Numbered from the stretch's first letter, positions 26,192 through 36,659 are shown. The stretch is DNA of 64,000 bases from an uncultured Myxococcales bacterium (GCA_903924465.1 CAIYBN010000051.1:1-64000); one strand, 5' to 3'. Notes: a model not told the origin generated them from the letters alone. Numbers and translations: made by a program.

Positions 26192-27171
26192 TTGGGATCT
26201 TCCTTTTCCAGAATCGTCACTTCCGGCCAGTACCAGGACGCGGCAACGCCGGCGCCAAGAATGAGCAGGATCGCCAGCAGCGACCAGCCCGACGCGATGT
26301 GTACGTAATCCTTGGCCAACATCTTCAGGCCGATGAACGCCAGCAGGACGACCAGGCTGGCCTTGAGAAACCGGAACAGCCGCAGCAGCCCGGCAATCGC
26401 AAAGTACAACGAGCGCAGGCCGAGAATGGCAAAAACATTCGAGGTGAACACGAGGAACGGATCCTGCGTCACGGCAAAGACCGCGGGAATCGAGTCGACG
26501 GCGAACAGCACGTCGGTCGTCTCCACCATCAGCAATACGACCAGCAGCGGCGTCACGGCGTGGCGGCCGTCATGGCGGTCAAAGAACTTGTGGCCGCGAT
26601 AGTCCGGCGTCACCGTGTAAAACCGCCGCACGAGACGGATGACCCAGGAATCGGCGATGTCCTTGGCGTCATCGTCCTTGCTCAACGCCATCTTGGCGGA
26701 CGTCAGCAGCAGAATGCCGCCAAAGACGTACATCATCCACGCGAAGCGGTGAATCAGCAGCGCACCGGCGCCGATCATCCCGCCGCGCAACAACAGCGCG
26801 CCGAGGATGCCCCAGAAAAGCACACGATGCTGCATATTGTCAGGCACTTTGAACGTCTTGATGAGCAGCGCGATGACAAAGATGTTATCAACTGATAACG
26901 AATATTCGAGCACATAGCCTGCCAGATAGTTCATCACCGCGTCTGGCGCCGCCGACTCCATGCCGGGTTGCAGGCCAAAACCGCCGAGGTGGAAGTGATA
27001 GACCGTCCAGACCACGCCGGTAAACAGCAGCGAAACCGTCACCCAAAACAGCGTCCAGCGCACCGATTCGCGAAAACCGATGATGTGATCCTTCTTGTTG
27101 AGCACGCCCAAATCCAGCGCCAAAAGCGCCAGAATGAGCAGCACAAATCCTGTCCAGATCGCCCACGCCAT
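26188..27171 (-). CDS. TerC/Alx-family integral membrane protein
   Basis: A 327-residue membrane protein with about eight to nine helices. The family motifs are FVLEYSLSVDNIFVIALL (here VLEYSLSVDNIF) and LVVLLMVETTDVLFAVDSIPAVFAVTQDPF, with paired acidic residues in the membrane, as in TerC and the manganese/alkali-stress protein Alx. Family members export manganese or take part in metal-loading of exported proteins. The ATG at 27171 begins MAWAIWTG and is two bases after the deaminase stop; a longer N-terminus would overlap the deaminase gene and is not membrane-like. Its stop overlaps the next gene. Confidence 0.9.
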   Translation of the reverse strand: MAWAIWTGFVLLILALLALDLGVLNKKDHIIGFRESVRWTLFWVTVSLLFTGVVWTVYHFHLGGFGLQPGMESAAPDAVMNYLAGYVLEYSLSVDNIFVIALLIKTFKVPDNMQHRVLFWGILGALLLRGGMIGAGALLIHRFAWMMYVFGGILLLTSAKMALSKDDDAKDIADSWVIRLVRRFYTVTPDYRGHKFFDRHDGRHAVTPLLVVLLMVETTDVLFAVDSIPAVFAVTQDPFLVFTSNVFAILGLRSLYFAIAGLLRLFRFLKASLVVLLAFIGLKMLAKDYVHIASGWSLLAILLILGAGVAASWYWPEVTILEKEDPK

Positions 27172-27173
27172 GG

Positions 27174-27668
27174 TCACCCTGCGCTGCTGTCGGGGATCGC
27201 AACGCGGGGATCCTTGGGACCGTCGACGCGCTGCACCGTGACGCCGTGATTTTCCAAGTATTCGCAGCCGTTGGCACCGCCGTAGCCGCCGTCCACCACG
27301 ATCACCCGCGCGATTCCGGCATGGTGAATCAGCTTGGCGCACATCATGCACGGTTCGCCGGTGACGATGATCCAGGCGTCCTGAGTCGCGACACCGGACG
27401 CTGCGGCATTGCAAATGACGTTCATTTCCGCGTGATGACAGCCGATTTCCGTGCGCTCGCCGGACTTGATGCCCATGGTTTCGCGCAAGCAGACATCACC
27501 GCCGCACAATTCACCGCCGCCGCGCGGGCCGCCGTTGTAGCCGTCCATGAGAATGGTGTTGCGGTCCGGATTGAGCAACAGCGCGCCGAACTTGCGGCGC
27601 GGGCAGTTGGACGCTTTGGACAGCGCGAGGCACTGCTCGATGCGAATGCGCAAGTGTTTTTCTTTCAT
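27174..27668 (-). CDS. CMP/dCMP-type deaminase
   Basis: A 164-residue zinc deaminase. The zinc and catalytic residues are CHHAEMNVI (His and Glu) and TGEPCMMCAKLI (two Cys). The overall pattern (SKASNCPRRKFGALL, and CGGDVCLRE) is of the deoxycytidylate deaminase/ComEB family, which turns dCMP into dUMP for thymidylate synthesis; other nucleotide or DNA-competence roles are possible. GGAGG five bases before the ATG. First gene of the deaminase-terC-rsmG/spoU run. Confidence 0.88.
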   Translation of the reverse strand: MKEKHLRIRIEQCLALSKASNCPRRKFGALLLNPDRNTILMDGYNGGPRGGGELCGGDVCLRETMGIKSGERTEIGCHHAEMNVICNAAASGVATQDAWIIVTGEPCMMCAKLIHHAGIARVIVVDGGYGGANGCEYLENHGVTVQRVDGPKDPRVAIPDSSAG

Positions 27669-27811
27669 GGCGTCCTCCGTGCGGTCCTGGGTGCAGACGC
27701 CGATGGTACGGGCTGTGCGGCGAATCGGGAAGGGGCGGCGCAAAACGCTCGCTCGTGTGACATTTCCCGAAGGCCCGCGGCGAAAATGGCCGGGAAGCGA
27801 CAACCGGATAG

Positions 27812-27836
27812 GATCCCACCCTCTGCGGGTGGGATC
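27812..27836 (-). terminator. Intrinsic terminator of the threonine operon
   Basis: A perfect ten-base stem, GATCCCACCC paired with GGGTGGGATC around a five-base loop TCTGC, lies 13 bases after the thrC stop in the direction of that operon. The following run of T on that strand is poor, so release may need a factor. It also separates thrC from the deaminase operon start. Confidence 0.65.
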
Positions 27837-27849
27837 TCTCTGTCGCCGT

Positions 27850-29142
27850 TCAGGCCCGAAGGCGCCGCTTCAACGCAGCCACATCGTTCGCAAGCGGTTC
27901 CGCCTGCAGCGGCAGGTCCAGTAGCTTCGCCAACGCCGATGGCAATTCCACAGGTTTGCCCGTCACTTCCACCACGGCATCCGGAAATTTCGCGGGATGC
28001 GCTGTCGCCAGGAAGACGCCCAACTCGCCGGGCTGACGCAACTTCTGCAGCACCGCCGACGCCACCGCAGCGTGGGGATCCGCCAGCCAGCCCAACTGCC
28101 ACAGCCGGGCGATCTCCACGCGCGTCTCCGCGTCGGTCGCCGATCCCGCGCGCATGACCGCGTGCATCTCCCCGCGGTGATTGGCGAACAGCGCGGCAAT
28201 CCGCTCCCAATTCGACGGCGCGCCCACGTCCATGGCGTTCGACAGCGTCGCCACAGACGGCCGCGGCTGGTACTCGCCGCCCTGCAGAAAGTCCGGCACC
28301 GTGCGGTTGACGTTGGTCGCGGCGACGAACTGGGCCACCGGTAGGCCGCGTTTCCAAGCATACAACCCGGCACATAGATTGCCGAAATTGCCGGATGGCA
28401 CCGAAATCAGCGGCGCTTGGCGGACACCGCGCACCCGCAAGGCGGCAACGATCTCAAAATAGTACAGCAACTGGGCGAGGATCCGCGCGAGGTTGATGGA
28501 ATTCGCGGATGTCAGGCGCAGTTCCGCCGAGAGCTGCGCATCGTTGAAACACGCCTTGGCCAGTGCTTGGCAATCGTCAAAACTGCCGTCGACGGCCAGC
28601 GCCAGCACATTGTCGCCGAGGGCCGCGAATTGCCTCTCCTGCATCTCCGACACGCGGCCATGCGGGTACAGCACGACCACACGGACGCCGGGCTGGTGCC
28701 AGAACGCCGAGGCAACCGCCGCGCCGGTATCGCCACTGGTCGCGGTCAGAATCATCCGCGGCGTGACGGAAGTCGTGTCGCGGTCGTGCAGCGCCAGCAA
28801 CCGCGCCAGCAGCCGCGCGCCAAAGTCCTTGAAGGCCAACGTTGGTCCGTGGAACAGTTCCAGCGCGTACGTTTGGGCGTCGATTTGCGTCAGCGGCAGG
28901 GGAAAATTGAAGGCGTCGTGAGCCAACGCGTCGAGGTCAGCGGCGGCAAACTCGTCGCCGATGAGGCGCTTGAGAATTTCCGCGCAGCGATCCGCAAACG
29001 GTAGTTCCAGCAACGCGTCGATCCGGTCGAATGGCGCCAAGCGTGCCGGAATCCACAGTCCGCCGTCGGGAGTCAGGTTCGCCGTCAGCGCGTGGCGAAA
29101 CGTGGCGCGATGCGCCGGATTGCGGGTGGAAATGACGTCCAT
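27850..29142 (-). CDS. thrC: Threonine synthase
   Basis: A 430-residue PLP enzyme that makes threonine from O-phosphohomoserine. The PLP lysine is in LELFHGPTLAFKDFGARLL, and TATSGDTGAAVASAFW is the phosphate-binding part; VPSGNFGNLCAGLYAWKRGLPV is also diagnostic. It is of the shorter ThrC class used with ThrA/ThrB. The start at MDVISTRNP follows AGGAAG and lies ten bases after thrB. Third gene of the thrABC operon. Confidence 0.94.
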   Translation of the reverse strand: MDVISTRNPAHRATFRHALTANLTPDGGLWIPARLAPFDRIDALLELPFADRCAEILKRLIGDEFAAADLDALAHDAFNFPLPLTQIDAQTYALELFHGPTLAFKDFGARLLARLLALHDRDTTSVTPRMILTATSGDTGAAVASAFWHQPGVRVVVLYPHGRVSEMQERQFAALGDNVLALAVDGSFDDCQALAKACFNDAQLSAELRLTSANSINLARILAQLLYYFEIVAALRVRGVRQAPLISVPSGNFGNLCAGLYAWKRGLPVAQFVAATNVNRTVPDFLQGGEYQPRPSVATLSNAMDVGAPSNWERIAALFANHRGEMHAVMRAGSATDAETRVEIARLWQLGWLADPHAAVASAVLQKLRQPGELGVFLATAHPAKFPDAVVEVTGKPVELPSALAKLLDLPLQAEPLANDVAALKRRLRA

Positions 29143-29152
29143 GGCTTCCTTT

Positions 29153-30079
29153 TCAGTCGAGGACGCGCGCGCCGACGGTGTCGATGCCGCAAACTTTGGC
29201 GATGGCGGGGACGCCGACCGAGGCAAACCCGGCGATCAACGCGGCGGCGACTGCCTGTGCGTCGCCCGGCTCAGCAACGGCGAAAACAGCCGGTCCGGCA
29301 CCGGAAAGCGAACAGCCCCATGCGCCCGCAGCGAGTGCTTGCGCCTGCGCCTGGCGAAAACCGGGCACGAGCGAGGCGCGGTGCGGCTCGGCAATGAGGT
29401 CGCGCATGCACGAGCGGATACTCGGCAAATCATGGACATGCAGCGCGTGAACCAAATGCGCGAGGTTGGCGGCATGGCCAATCGCCAAGGACAGCGGCAC
29501 TTCACGCGGCAGAACCGCGCGTGCCTGCCGGGTTGCGAGTTCCAACTGCGGGCTGGCCACCGCAACGAGCAGTTCTTTGGGCCACGGCAAGGCAAAAGCA
29601 CGCCCGTCGGCGCACAGCTGCAGACCGCCGAGCAGGCAAGGCGCCACGTTGTCGAGGTGCATCGCGCCCGATGCAACGCTTTCGGCCCGCGCCGCCACCT
29701 GCAGCAACGCGTCGCGCCCGAGGTGCGCCGCGACGACCGCATCAAACGCCACGGCGGCCGCGACTGCCGATGCCGAAGACGAGCCCAAGCCCGACGACAC
29801 CGGCAGCAGCTTGTGCAGCACGATACGCAACGGCGGCAAGGGCGCCCGCCACGCATCTTCAAAGTACGTTTTGGCCTTCAGAACCAGATTATCATTGGGA
29901 TCTTGCGGAAGCCGATCGGCAAACGGCCCGACACAGGCGAAGGAAGATGTGTCCGCGCGTTCGACCTCGACGATGTCACCCCAGAGCGAGCCGTCGATTG
30001 GCGCGAACGCGGCACCGAGAACGTCAAAGCCTGCGGCAACATTGCCCATACTGGCCGGTGCATAGGCGCGAACAATCAT
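29153..30079 (-). CDS. thrB: Homoserine kinase
   Basis: A 308-residue GHMP kinase that phosphorylates homoserine. The ATP loop is [22 protein letters not shown]; the start [24 protein letters not shown] and the C-terminal [17 protein letters not shown] match ThrB. The start overlaps the thrA stop (ATGA), giving coupling. Central gene of the threonine operon. Confidence 0.95.
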   Translation of the reverse strand: MIVRAYAPASMGNVAAGFDVLGAAFAPIDGSLWGDIVEVERADTSSFACVGPFADRLPQDPNDNLVLKAKTYFEDAWRAPLPPLRIVLHKLLPVSSGLGSSSASAVAAAVAFDAVVAAHLGRDALLQVAARAESVASGAMHLDNVAPCLLGGLQLCADGRAFALPWPKELLVAVASPQLELATRQARAVLPREVPLSLAIGHAANLAHLVHALHVHDLPSIRSCMRDLIAEPHRASLVPGFRQAQAQALAAGAWGCSLSGAGPAVFAVAEPGDAQAVAAALIAGFASVGVPAIAKVCGIDTVGARVLD

Positions 30080-32544
30080 GGTGAACCCCAGGTGGCGGTC
30101 TGGATGGTCGCGAGTTTCAGCACGTCGGCCAGCACGCCTGCGGCGGTGACCGCAGCACCGGCACCATAACCGTGCACCACCAAAGGACGCGGCTGATAGT
30201 GCTTGGAAAGAAAGGAAAATGCGTTGGCGCCATCGCGCATGGCAAAGAGCGGATGCTGGCTGCCGACGGCTTGGACGCCAGCGCGGCAGCCCGAATGATC
30301 AAACGCCGCGATGAAACGCAACACTTCACCTTTTTCACGCAAACTTGCTATTCTATCTCGGAAATACTCGTCCAACTTCGGCAAGCGCGCCATGAATCCA
30401 TCGACGTCGCCGCTGGCATCGAAGTCAGGCGGCAAGACGCCTGAAACCTGGACGTCGGTCAGTTCCGCGGTGCTGCCCGTTTCACGCGCCAGAATCAACA
30501 CTTTGCGTGCGACATCGAGACCAGAGAGGTCGTCGCGCGGATCGGGCTCGGTAAATCCCTGGTCGCGCGCTTGACGAACGGCGTCCGAGAAAGCGACGCC
30601 ATCCTGCAAGAGGCCAAAGAGATAGGAGAGCGAGCCGGACAGAATGCCTTCGAAGCGGAGGATGCGGTCACCGCCGGCCAGCAGGTTGCGCAGCGTGTCG
30701 ATGACCGGCAGGCCCGCGCCGACGTTGGTTTCGTACTGAAACCTCCGGCCGTGGCGGTAGCCCGCCTGACGAATCGCCCGGTAATGCGCCATCGACGACG
30801 CGTTGGCGATCTTGCACGCCGTCACCAGATGCAGGCCACCGGCGAGAATATCTGGATACTGCGCGGCAATAACCGGCGACGCGGTGCAATCGACTATCAC
30901 CGGCTGATCCGGCAGGCGCTCGAGCACGGACGCGTAGACACGCGCGAGATCCGCAGGGTCGGTGGTCGCGGCCAGACGGTCCAACGCTTGCTGCGGATCA
31001 ATGCCGCTGGGATCGAGCAAAAGGTGCTGCGAATTCGCAACGCTGCACAGGCGCAATTCCGTCGGGCTGTCCGCGAGTGCCGTCTGCTGCGCCGCGAGCT
31101 GCTGCAAAAATTGCCTGCCCACGGTGCCGATGCCCAGCAAGTGAAGCTCGATGACCTGCCGCGTGTGGAAGAAGCAGTGGTGCACGTGGCGCATCGCGCG
31201 GTCGCCGTGCCGCGCTTCCACGACCGCCGACACCGAGCGCTCCGACGCGCCCTGGGCAATCGCGACCACGTTGCAGGCCACGGCGCCGAGCGCGGTGAAG
31301 AAGATGCCTGCCGTGCCGACTTGCTGGCGCATGCCATCGCCGACGATGGACAAGATCGCCAGACCGCGGCGCACTTCAATCGGATCGACGCGACCAGCGG
31401 CAAGCTCCACGTCGAACGTCTGCTGCAGCGCTTGGGCAGCGGCATCCGCATCCGCCTCTGGAATGCAAAACGACACCGTGCATTCGCTCGATGCTTGGGT
31501 AATCAGCACGACCGAAATGTTGCGCTGCGCCATTGCGCCAAAAATCCGCGCCGCCACGCCAGGCACGCCTTGCATGCCTGGGCCGGCGACGTTCAGGAGC
31601 GCGATGTCCTGCAGGAACGAAATGCCACGCACGGGCTGCGGCGACGGCGCGGTGACGGCACGGACAAAAGTCCCCGGCGCATCCGGGCGGAACGTGTTGC
31701 AGACGCGAACCGGAATCCCCTTCTCGCGCGCCGGGGCAATCGTCTTGGGATGCAGAACCTTGGCGCCAAAATGCGCGAGTTCCATCGCCTCTTCAAAGCT
31801 CACTTCCGGCAGCGGCTGCGCTTCTGGCACCCTGCGCGGATCGGCGCTGTAGATGCCGTCCACATCCGTCCAGATTTCAAGGAGATCCGCGTCCGCCGAG
31901 GCCGCAGCGATCGCGCCGGACCAGTCCGAGCCGCCACGGCCCAGCAGCACTGTCTTGCCACGCGCGTCGCCGCCGAAGAAACCGGGCATCACCGCAAGAC
32001 GCGCGTCACTTTGCCGAAATGTCGAAAAACGCGCATAGATTTCAGCCATTTGCGGCGTCGCCGACAACGGATCACCGGTACACAGCAGCAACTGGGCTGG
32101 ATCCAGACGGACCACTGGCTGACCGCGCGCCTCCAGCAAATCCGCGAGGATAGCGCACGACGCCCGTTCGCCCAGGCTGGCGACGTGCGCCTGCACTTGC
32201 GGCGAGCATTCGCGCAGCAGCGAGACACCGCGCAGCAAGTCGCGGAGTTGGTCCGTCAGTTGCTGCAACATCGCATCGGTATTGGCCAAATGCGCGCCCA
32301 GATCCGTGGCCAGCTCGTCGCGCATGGTCTGATGGCGGCTTTGATAGGCGGCGAGAAAAGGTTCAATCGGCGCGCCATCTGCTGCCCGGGTCGCGGCGTC
32401 AATGAGCAGATTGGTCACACCGCTCGCGGCGGAAGCCACCAGAATCACGCGGGTTTGCTGCAGCGCATGTTCGGCCAGCTGGCAAACGTCGCGCATCCGC
32501 GCCGCGCTGCCGACCGACGTACCACCGAATTTGAGCACACGCAT
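30076..32544 (-). CDS. thrA: Bifunctional aspartate kinase/homoserine dehydrogenase
   Basis: An 822-residue two-domain enzyme, nearly the length of Escherichia coli ThrA (820). The N-terminal kinase starts [17 protein letters not shown] and includes [15 protein letters not shown]; a central pair of ACT segments (for example [17 protein letters not shown]) probably binds threonine as feedback inhibitor. The C-terminal homoserine dehydrogenase has [15 protein letters not shown] for NAD(P) and [20 protein letters not shown]. It catalyses the first and third steps from aspartate to homoserine. GGAG five bases before the ATG. First gene of thrABC; repeat copy C lies about 70 bases upstream. No leader peptide was identified. 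Confidence 0.96.
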   Translation of the reverse strand: MRVLKFGGTSVGSAARMRDVCQLAEHALQQTRVILVASAASGVTNLLIDAATRAADGAPIEPFLAAYQSRHQTMRDELATDLGAHLANTDAMLQQLTDQLRDLLRGVSLLRECSPQVQAHVASLGERASCAILADLLEARGQPVVRLDPAQLLLCTGDPLSATPQMAEIYARFSTFRQSDARLAVMPGFFGGDARGKTVLLGRGGSDWSGAIAAASADADLLEIWTDVDGIYSADPRRVPEAQPLPEVSFEEAMELAHFGAKVLHPKTIAPAREKGIPVRVCNTFRPDAPGTFVRAVTAPSPQPVRGISFLQDIALLNVAGPGMQGVPGVAARIFGAMAQRNISVVLITQASSECTVSFCIPEADADAAAQALQQTFDVELAAGRVDPIEVRRGLAILSIVGDGMRQQVGTAGIFFTALGAVACNVVAIAQGASERSVSAVVEARHGDRAMRHVHHCFFHTRQVIELHLLGIGTVGRQFLQQLAAQQTALADSPTELRLCSVANSQHLLLDPSGIDPQQALDRLAATTDPADLARVYASVLERLPDQPVIVDCTASPVIAAQYPDILAGGLHLVTACKIANASSMAHYRAIRQAGYRHGRRFQYETNVGAGLPVIDTLRNLLAGGDRILRFEGILSGSLSYLFGLLQDGVAFSDAVRQARDQGFTEPDPRDDLSGLDVARKVLILARETGSTAELTDVQVSGVLPPDFDASGDVDGFMARLPKLDEYFRDRIASLREKGEVLRFIAAFDHSGCRAGVQAVGSQHPLFAMRDGANAFSFLSKHYQPRPLVVHGYGAGAAVTAAGVLADVLKLATIQTATWGSP

Positions 32545-32615
32545 GAAGACTCCGGGCCAACCCGGGCGGAGTGTACGGAAGGGCGAGCGGTTGGGCAAAC
32601 GCGAGGATTCGCTCT

Positions 32616-32741
32616 GACCGAAGTTCAAGATCAAACGTCCGCGATCCGGGGCGTGCCACCTTCGGAACACGCTCGCGGTCCAGTCCGGAATGCAACCGGT
32701 CTAACCGGAAGCGTTTGGTGTCAGACTGAGGTCAGCATGTT
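32616..32741 (-). repeat. Interspersed intergenic repeat, copy C
   Basis: Third copy of the repeat, on the minus strand. It lies between the acyl-CoA dehydrogenase and thrA, both on that strand. Its first bases, ACATGCTGACC, include the TGA that ends the dehydrogenase, so the last residues (Thr-Cys) of that protein come from repeat sequence. The hairpin is at 32651-32672; outer arms GCGTG and CACGC are kept while the inner pairs are weaker than in copies A and B. Confidence 0.75.
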
Positions 32742-34441
32742 GAGGGACGCATTTCGTAGGCATCCTTCAGGGCAAGGACCTGGCCCGTCCAGAGGCGCTG
32801 AAACCGCTCCGGGTTGGGCACTGGCTTGCGAATCATCTGCAGGCACATCAGCCGTTGCGGCACCGTGCTGCTGGTCTTGGAGTAGAGCTGCAAGGCAAAC
32901 TTGGCGAAATCACGCACCATGAAGTCAAAGATCTGGTCGAGCATGTCATCGCTTTCGCCATAGATCCTGGCGTTTTCGATGATCAACTGGCCGTAAGCGA
33001 CCAGCGTAAACAGCTCGCCGAGAATCAGCAGGAAATCGAAGTCCTGGCCTTGCGCTTTGCTCGGCTTGGCGAAAACCAGCAACCGCTTCAAATTGGCAAT
33101 CTGCGTGCGGAACACGCGCACGTTCGGCGTGTCGACGCTGCCGTAGGCGATCTGATAGTCGTGGAATTGGATCTTCGACAGCCCTTTGGTCGGTCCCTGG
33201 GCGAAGAGAAAGTCGTCGTTCGCCGCGTCGTCGCGCCGCGGAATCGGCGGCATGGCGGCTGCCTTGAAGAAATAGTTCGCCATGAACTTGATGATCAGCG
33301 CCATGTTGACGTGGACCGTGCCCTCCAGCTTGGGCAAGGCCCGGATGTCGCGCGCCACGGTCTCGAACATCATGTCTTTTTCGAAGCCCTTCGCCGCCAG
33401 CACATCCCACAGCAGGTTGACGACCTCCTCGCCCTGGGTCGTGACTTTCATCTTGACCATTGGATTGTACAGCAAATAGCGCCGATCCTCGGGCGACGCG
33501 GACCGCATGTAATCCGAGGCGCGGAGGGCAAACAGCTTCATCGCGACCAACCGCGCGTAGGCGTCGGTCATCATCTGCTGGATGTGTGCAAAATCAGTGA
33601 CGTAGTGATCGAAGAGCCGGCGATTTCCCGCGTGGTTGATGGTCTCGTAGAGCGCGTGCGTGCACATGCCGATCGACGCCCAGCCAAGGTTGTACTTGCC
33701 GACGTTGACCGTGTTGAGCGATGAGTCCCAAGCGGCCGAACCGCGGGACAAGATGTCGGCGTCGGTGATGGGATAGTCATGCAACGCGTATTCGGCGACG
33801 TAATTCTGCGAATTCACCACATTCTTCACGAGCTCGTACTTCTCGTGCGTCGGTTCCACCGCAAAGAAGACGTACTCGCCCGTGCCCGCGATCTTGCCGA
33901 AGGTCGAAACCAGCGCGGCTTTGTTGGCGTTGCCGATGTAGTACTTGCTGCCGCGCGCCAGATAGGTGCCGTCGGGCTGCGGATGCAGCGTCATCTCGCT
34001 GCTGTAGAGATCCGCCCCATGAGCCTTTTCCGACAGGCCAAACGCGAAAATTCCGCCGTCTTTGAGGAATTGCGCGGTCTTTTGCTTCATCGCCTCGTTG
34101 GTGCCCATCCACAGCGGCCCGAGTCCGAGGATGGTCACCTGCCACGTGTACCAGTAGTTCAAGCCGTAGAATCCAAGAATTTCGCTGAATTCGCAGTTAC
34201 GCCAAGTGTCCCAGCGCGCGCCCTCCGCGTCGCTGAACGGTCGGGGTGTCAGCAACGTGGCGAAAATGCCTTCCCGGGCCACAAACGCGAGAAAGTCGGC
34301 GTACCACGTGCGTTCATGGTCATCGAGCTTGAGCTGCGCTTTGCCGCGATTCTCAAAGAACTCCAGTGTTTTCAGCATGATGTCGCGGGAAATCGCGTCC
34401 GGATACTGGCGGGAATGGTGGTGCGGATGGAGCAGCTGCAT
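32732..34441 (-). CDS. Acyl-CoA dehydrogenase family protein
   Basis: A 569-residue FAD enzyme. The N-terminal domain has the substrate-loop FGLSEKAHGADLYSSEMTL and the middle beta domain RGSKYYIGNANKAALVSTFGK with FFAVEP, the usual acyl-CoA dehydrogenase arrangement. It is about 180 residues longer than the short-chain enzymes, with a C-terminal helical domain (YGQLIIENARIYG, and DFMVRDFAKFALQLYSK) as in very-long-chain-like members. GAGG seven bases before the ATG. The stop codon is provided by repeat copy C. Fatty acid breakdown is the likely role, but no partner genes are close. Confidence 0.88.
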   Translation of the reverse strand: MQLLHPHHHSRQYPDAISRDIMLKTLEFFENRGKAQLKLDDHERTWYADFLAFVAREGIFATLLTPRPFSDAEGARWDTWRNCEFSEILGFYGLNYWYTWQVTILGLGPLWMGTNEAMKQKTAQFLKDGGIFAFGLSEKAHGADLYSSEMTLHPQPDGTYLARGSKYYIGNANKAALVSTFGKIAGTGEYVFFAVEPTHEKYELVKNVVNSQNYVAEYALHDYPITDADILSRGSAAWDSSLNTVNVGKYNLGWASIGMCTHALYETINHAGNRRLFDHYVTDFAHIQQMMTDAYARLVAMKLFALRASDYMRSASPEDRRYLLYNPMVKMKVTTQGEEVVNLLWDVLAAKGFEKDMMFETVARDIRALPKLEGTVHVNMALIIKFMANYFFKAAAMPPIPRRDDAANDDFLFAQGPTKGLSKIQFHDYQIAYGSVDTPNVRVFRTQIANLKRLLVFAKPSKAQGQDFDFLLILGELFTLVAYGQLIIENARIYGESDDMLDQIFDFMVRDFAKFALQLYSKTSSTVPQRLMCLQMIRKPVPNPERFQRLWTGQVLALKDAYEMRPSTC

Positions 34442-34707
34442 CGACGGACCTCATTGCGACAGGCGGTGCCGACGCGGTGGCAGTTATCGCTCTTTTGCTG
34501 CGGCAGGAAAAGTGAATATCGGCTGCACAGCGGCGACCCATTCCAGGAACGTCATGGCACGAAAGTGTGCGCCATGCCCGGCCGTTGGCTGCCGTCTTTC
34601 GGAGCGTGCCCACCCGACGTCGACCAGTCTGGCGTGCCCAACGCCGAGCGTCAATCTGCCCGGTTGACGCCAGATGCCCGCCCGTGCACAGTGTTTCCGG
34701 GGGGAAC

Positions 34708-36582
34708 GTGAGCGTGAATCGGCTGTTGGACAAAGCGCTTGGCGCGCTGTGGACGTGCATGGCGGCTGTGCTGGCGGTTGCGTGCAGTGGCGCTCCGGCC
34801 GCAGACACGGATGCGGCGGCCAGCGCGGCGGCAGATTCACCGGTCTTTTCCTTTGCCGATGCGCTGGGGACCGATGGCCAGAGTGCTGACGCCGACAGTG
34901 GCGTCGACGCGACCGACGACGCGGACGCGGCGCCAGACGACGCGCTGACCGGTGAGGTGGACGGTGAGGCCGACGGTGTTTCAACCGGCGACGCGGCAGC
35001 GACGGATGCGACCGTTGCCGACGACGGTGGTGCCGATGCGGCAACAGATGCCGAGGACACCGGCGCGGACGACGCGGCAGACATGAGCCCCGATGCCGGT
35101 TGCGTTCCGTCCGCCTGCCCACAGCCCGACGCGCCTTGCACCGTTGCCGTGTGCTTGTCCGACGGCTCCTGCGGATCTGCCATCGCCTCCGACGGCCAAA
35201 AGTGCAGCGACGGCAACGCGTGCACGGCAAATGACAGCTGTCAGACTGGCACCTGCATCGGCGCGGCCATCAACTGCGACGACGCGAACTTGTGCACCAT
35301 CGACAGCTGCAAAGCGACCAGCGGATGCATTCATCAGTTCCAGATTGCGCCGTGCGAAGACGGTGACGGCTGCACGCTCAAGGACCAGTGCGTCAGCGGG
35401 GTCTGCACGGCCGGCGCGCCGGTGGTCTGCACGACGACCGACCCGTGTCAGCAGGCCGGCAGCTGCGAACCCGCCACCGGCGCTTGTTCGGTCGGCGCCC
35501 TGCCCAACGGCACGTCGTGTGGCGCGAACCAGGTCTGCATGGTCGGCGTGTGTTCGGTCGCGGACGCCCTACCCGCCGGCGCGCTCGCCTGGTTCAACAC
35601 CGCCGACTGCCCGGTCGGATGGGACGCAGAATCGCTCGCGAACGGCCGCACCATCGTCCCCGCCGACAGCGATGGCCCCGGCGAAGACGGCTCACCGCTC
35701 ACACCTGGCGAAATTCGCCTGCACAGCCACAGCATCGTCGGCACCATCACCACCGGCTCGGTCAGCTTCGCCGGCATCGTCAGCTGCTGCAACAGCGGTC
35801 TGACCACGGCGGGCACGTGGGACGTCACCGGCAGCGCTGATCCCGCGTCGTCCGGCATCCCGTACGTACAGCTGCGCGGGTGCCGCAAGTCCACGGCAAT
35901 TGTCTACGGTCAGGCACCCACCGGACTCGTCGCGTTCGTCGACTCGACTTGCCCGAACATGTGGAGCGCGGTCCTTGTCGGCATCCACCGGTACATCGTC
36001 GGGACACCCAACGGCGGCACCACTGGCGCGACATTTGGCGGCACTTGGGGCAGCGCCCACAGCCACGCCATCAGCTTCGACATTCCGCTCGCCAGCCACG
36101 GCATCGCGCTGGCGTCCGGCTGCTGTGGCGGCGGCTTCGGTGCGTCCGGCAACGTCGCATTCTCCAGCACCAGCGCCGCCAGCGTCAGCGACTTTCCCAG
36201 CATGCGCCGAACGGCTTGCACGCCCATCGCCTCGAGCGGCGCCGCCGGCCCCATTCCCAGCGGCCTGGTCGCGTTCTTCACGACCGGCACGTGCCCCACC
36301 GGCTGGAGCGTCGCCTCGTCGGTCGCCGGCCGCCTGGTCGTCGGCACCGGCAACGGCAGCAACGTCGGCGCCCAGATTGGCCAAGCGCTCGCGGATCAGG
36401 AAGACCGCGGCCACAGCCACAGCGTGCTGCTCAGCGTACAACCGCCCAGCAAGTCGATTTCCGGCGGCAACGGCACCAACGGCCAGGGCGCCGACAGCGG
36501 CAAGGCCGAGGCCACCGGTGTGAGCGCGACCGCCAAATCCGGCATGCCGTTTGTCCAGTGGTTGGCGTGCCAGAAAGATTGA
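34708..36582 (+). CDS. Lipoprotein with Cys-rich modules and three tail-collar-like repeats
   Basis: A 624-residue surface lipoprotein. The signal peptide ends at lipobox LAVACS; about 100 Asp/Ala-rich residues follow, then about four Cys-rich modules (for example CSDGNACTANDSCQTGTC). The C-terminal half has three repeats of about 100 residues, each opening like G-L-V-A-F-x-x-x-x-C-P-x-x-W, continuing to an R-x-I/V-V-G-T segment and an HSHSI/HAI/HSV strand, and closing with a basic Cys segment (LRGCRKS, MRRTACTP, WLACQKD). This resembles phage tail-collar or tail-fibre tips. GTG is chosen because GGGGGG lies three bases before it; a second GTG six bases later is possible. Likely an adhesin; target unknown. 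Confidence 0.78.
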   Translation: MSVNRLLDKALGALWTCMAAVLAVACSGAPAADTDAAASAAADSPVFSFADALGTDGQSADADSGVDATDDADAAPDDALTGEVDGEADGVSTGDAAATDATVADDGGADAATDAEDTGADDAADMSPDAGCVPSACPQPDAPCTVAVCLSDGSCGSAIASDGQKCSDGNACTANDSCQTGTCIGAAINCDDANLCTIDSCKATSGCIHQFQIAPCEDGDGCTLKDQCVSGVCTAGAPVVCTTTDPCQQAGSCEPATGACSVGALPNGTSCGANQVCMVGVCSVADALPAGALAWFNTADCPVGWDAESLANGRTIVPADSDGPGEDGSPLTPGEIRLHSHSIVGTITTGSVSFAGIVSCCNSGLTTAGTWDVTGSADPASSGIPYVQLRGCRKSTAIVYGQAPTGLVAFVDSTCPNMWSAVLVGIHRYIVGTPNGGTTGATFGGTWGSAHSHAISFDIPLASHGIALASGCCGGGFGASGNVAFSSTSAASVSDFPSMRRTACTPIASSGAAGPIPSGLVAFFTTGTCPTGWSVASSVAGRLVVGTGNGSNVGAQIGQALADQEDRGHSHSVLLSVQPPSKSISGGNGTNGQGADSGKAEATGVSATAKSGMPFVQWLACQKD

Positions 36583-36659
36583 GCCAACGCGAGTCGCCCG
36601 TGCATTGACAACCGCGCCGTGTTGGTCCGAGATCCGTGCGGACAAAACCGGAGTGTCTC

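Noticed and set aside
34551-34566. Sigma-54 type promoter (TGGCAC followed by TGC)
   Set aside because: The spacing between GG and GC elements is one base too long and the second element is poor.
34442-34707. Possible small gene between the acyl-CoA dehydrogenase and the tail-collar lipoprotein
   Set aside because: Frames there are extensions of neighbouring genes on either strand without starts of their own.
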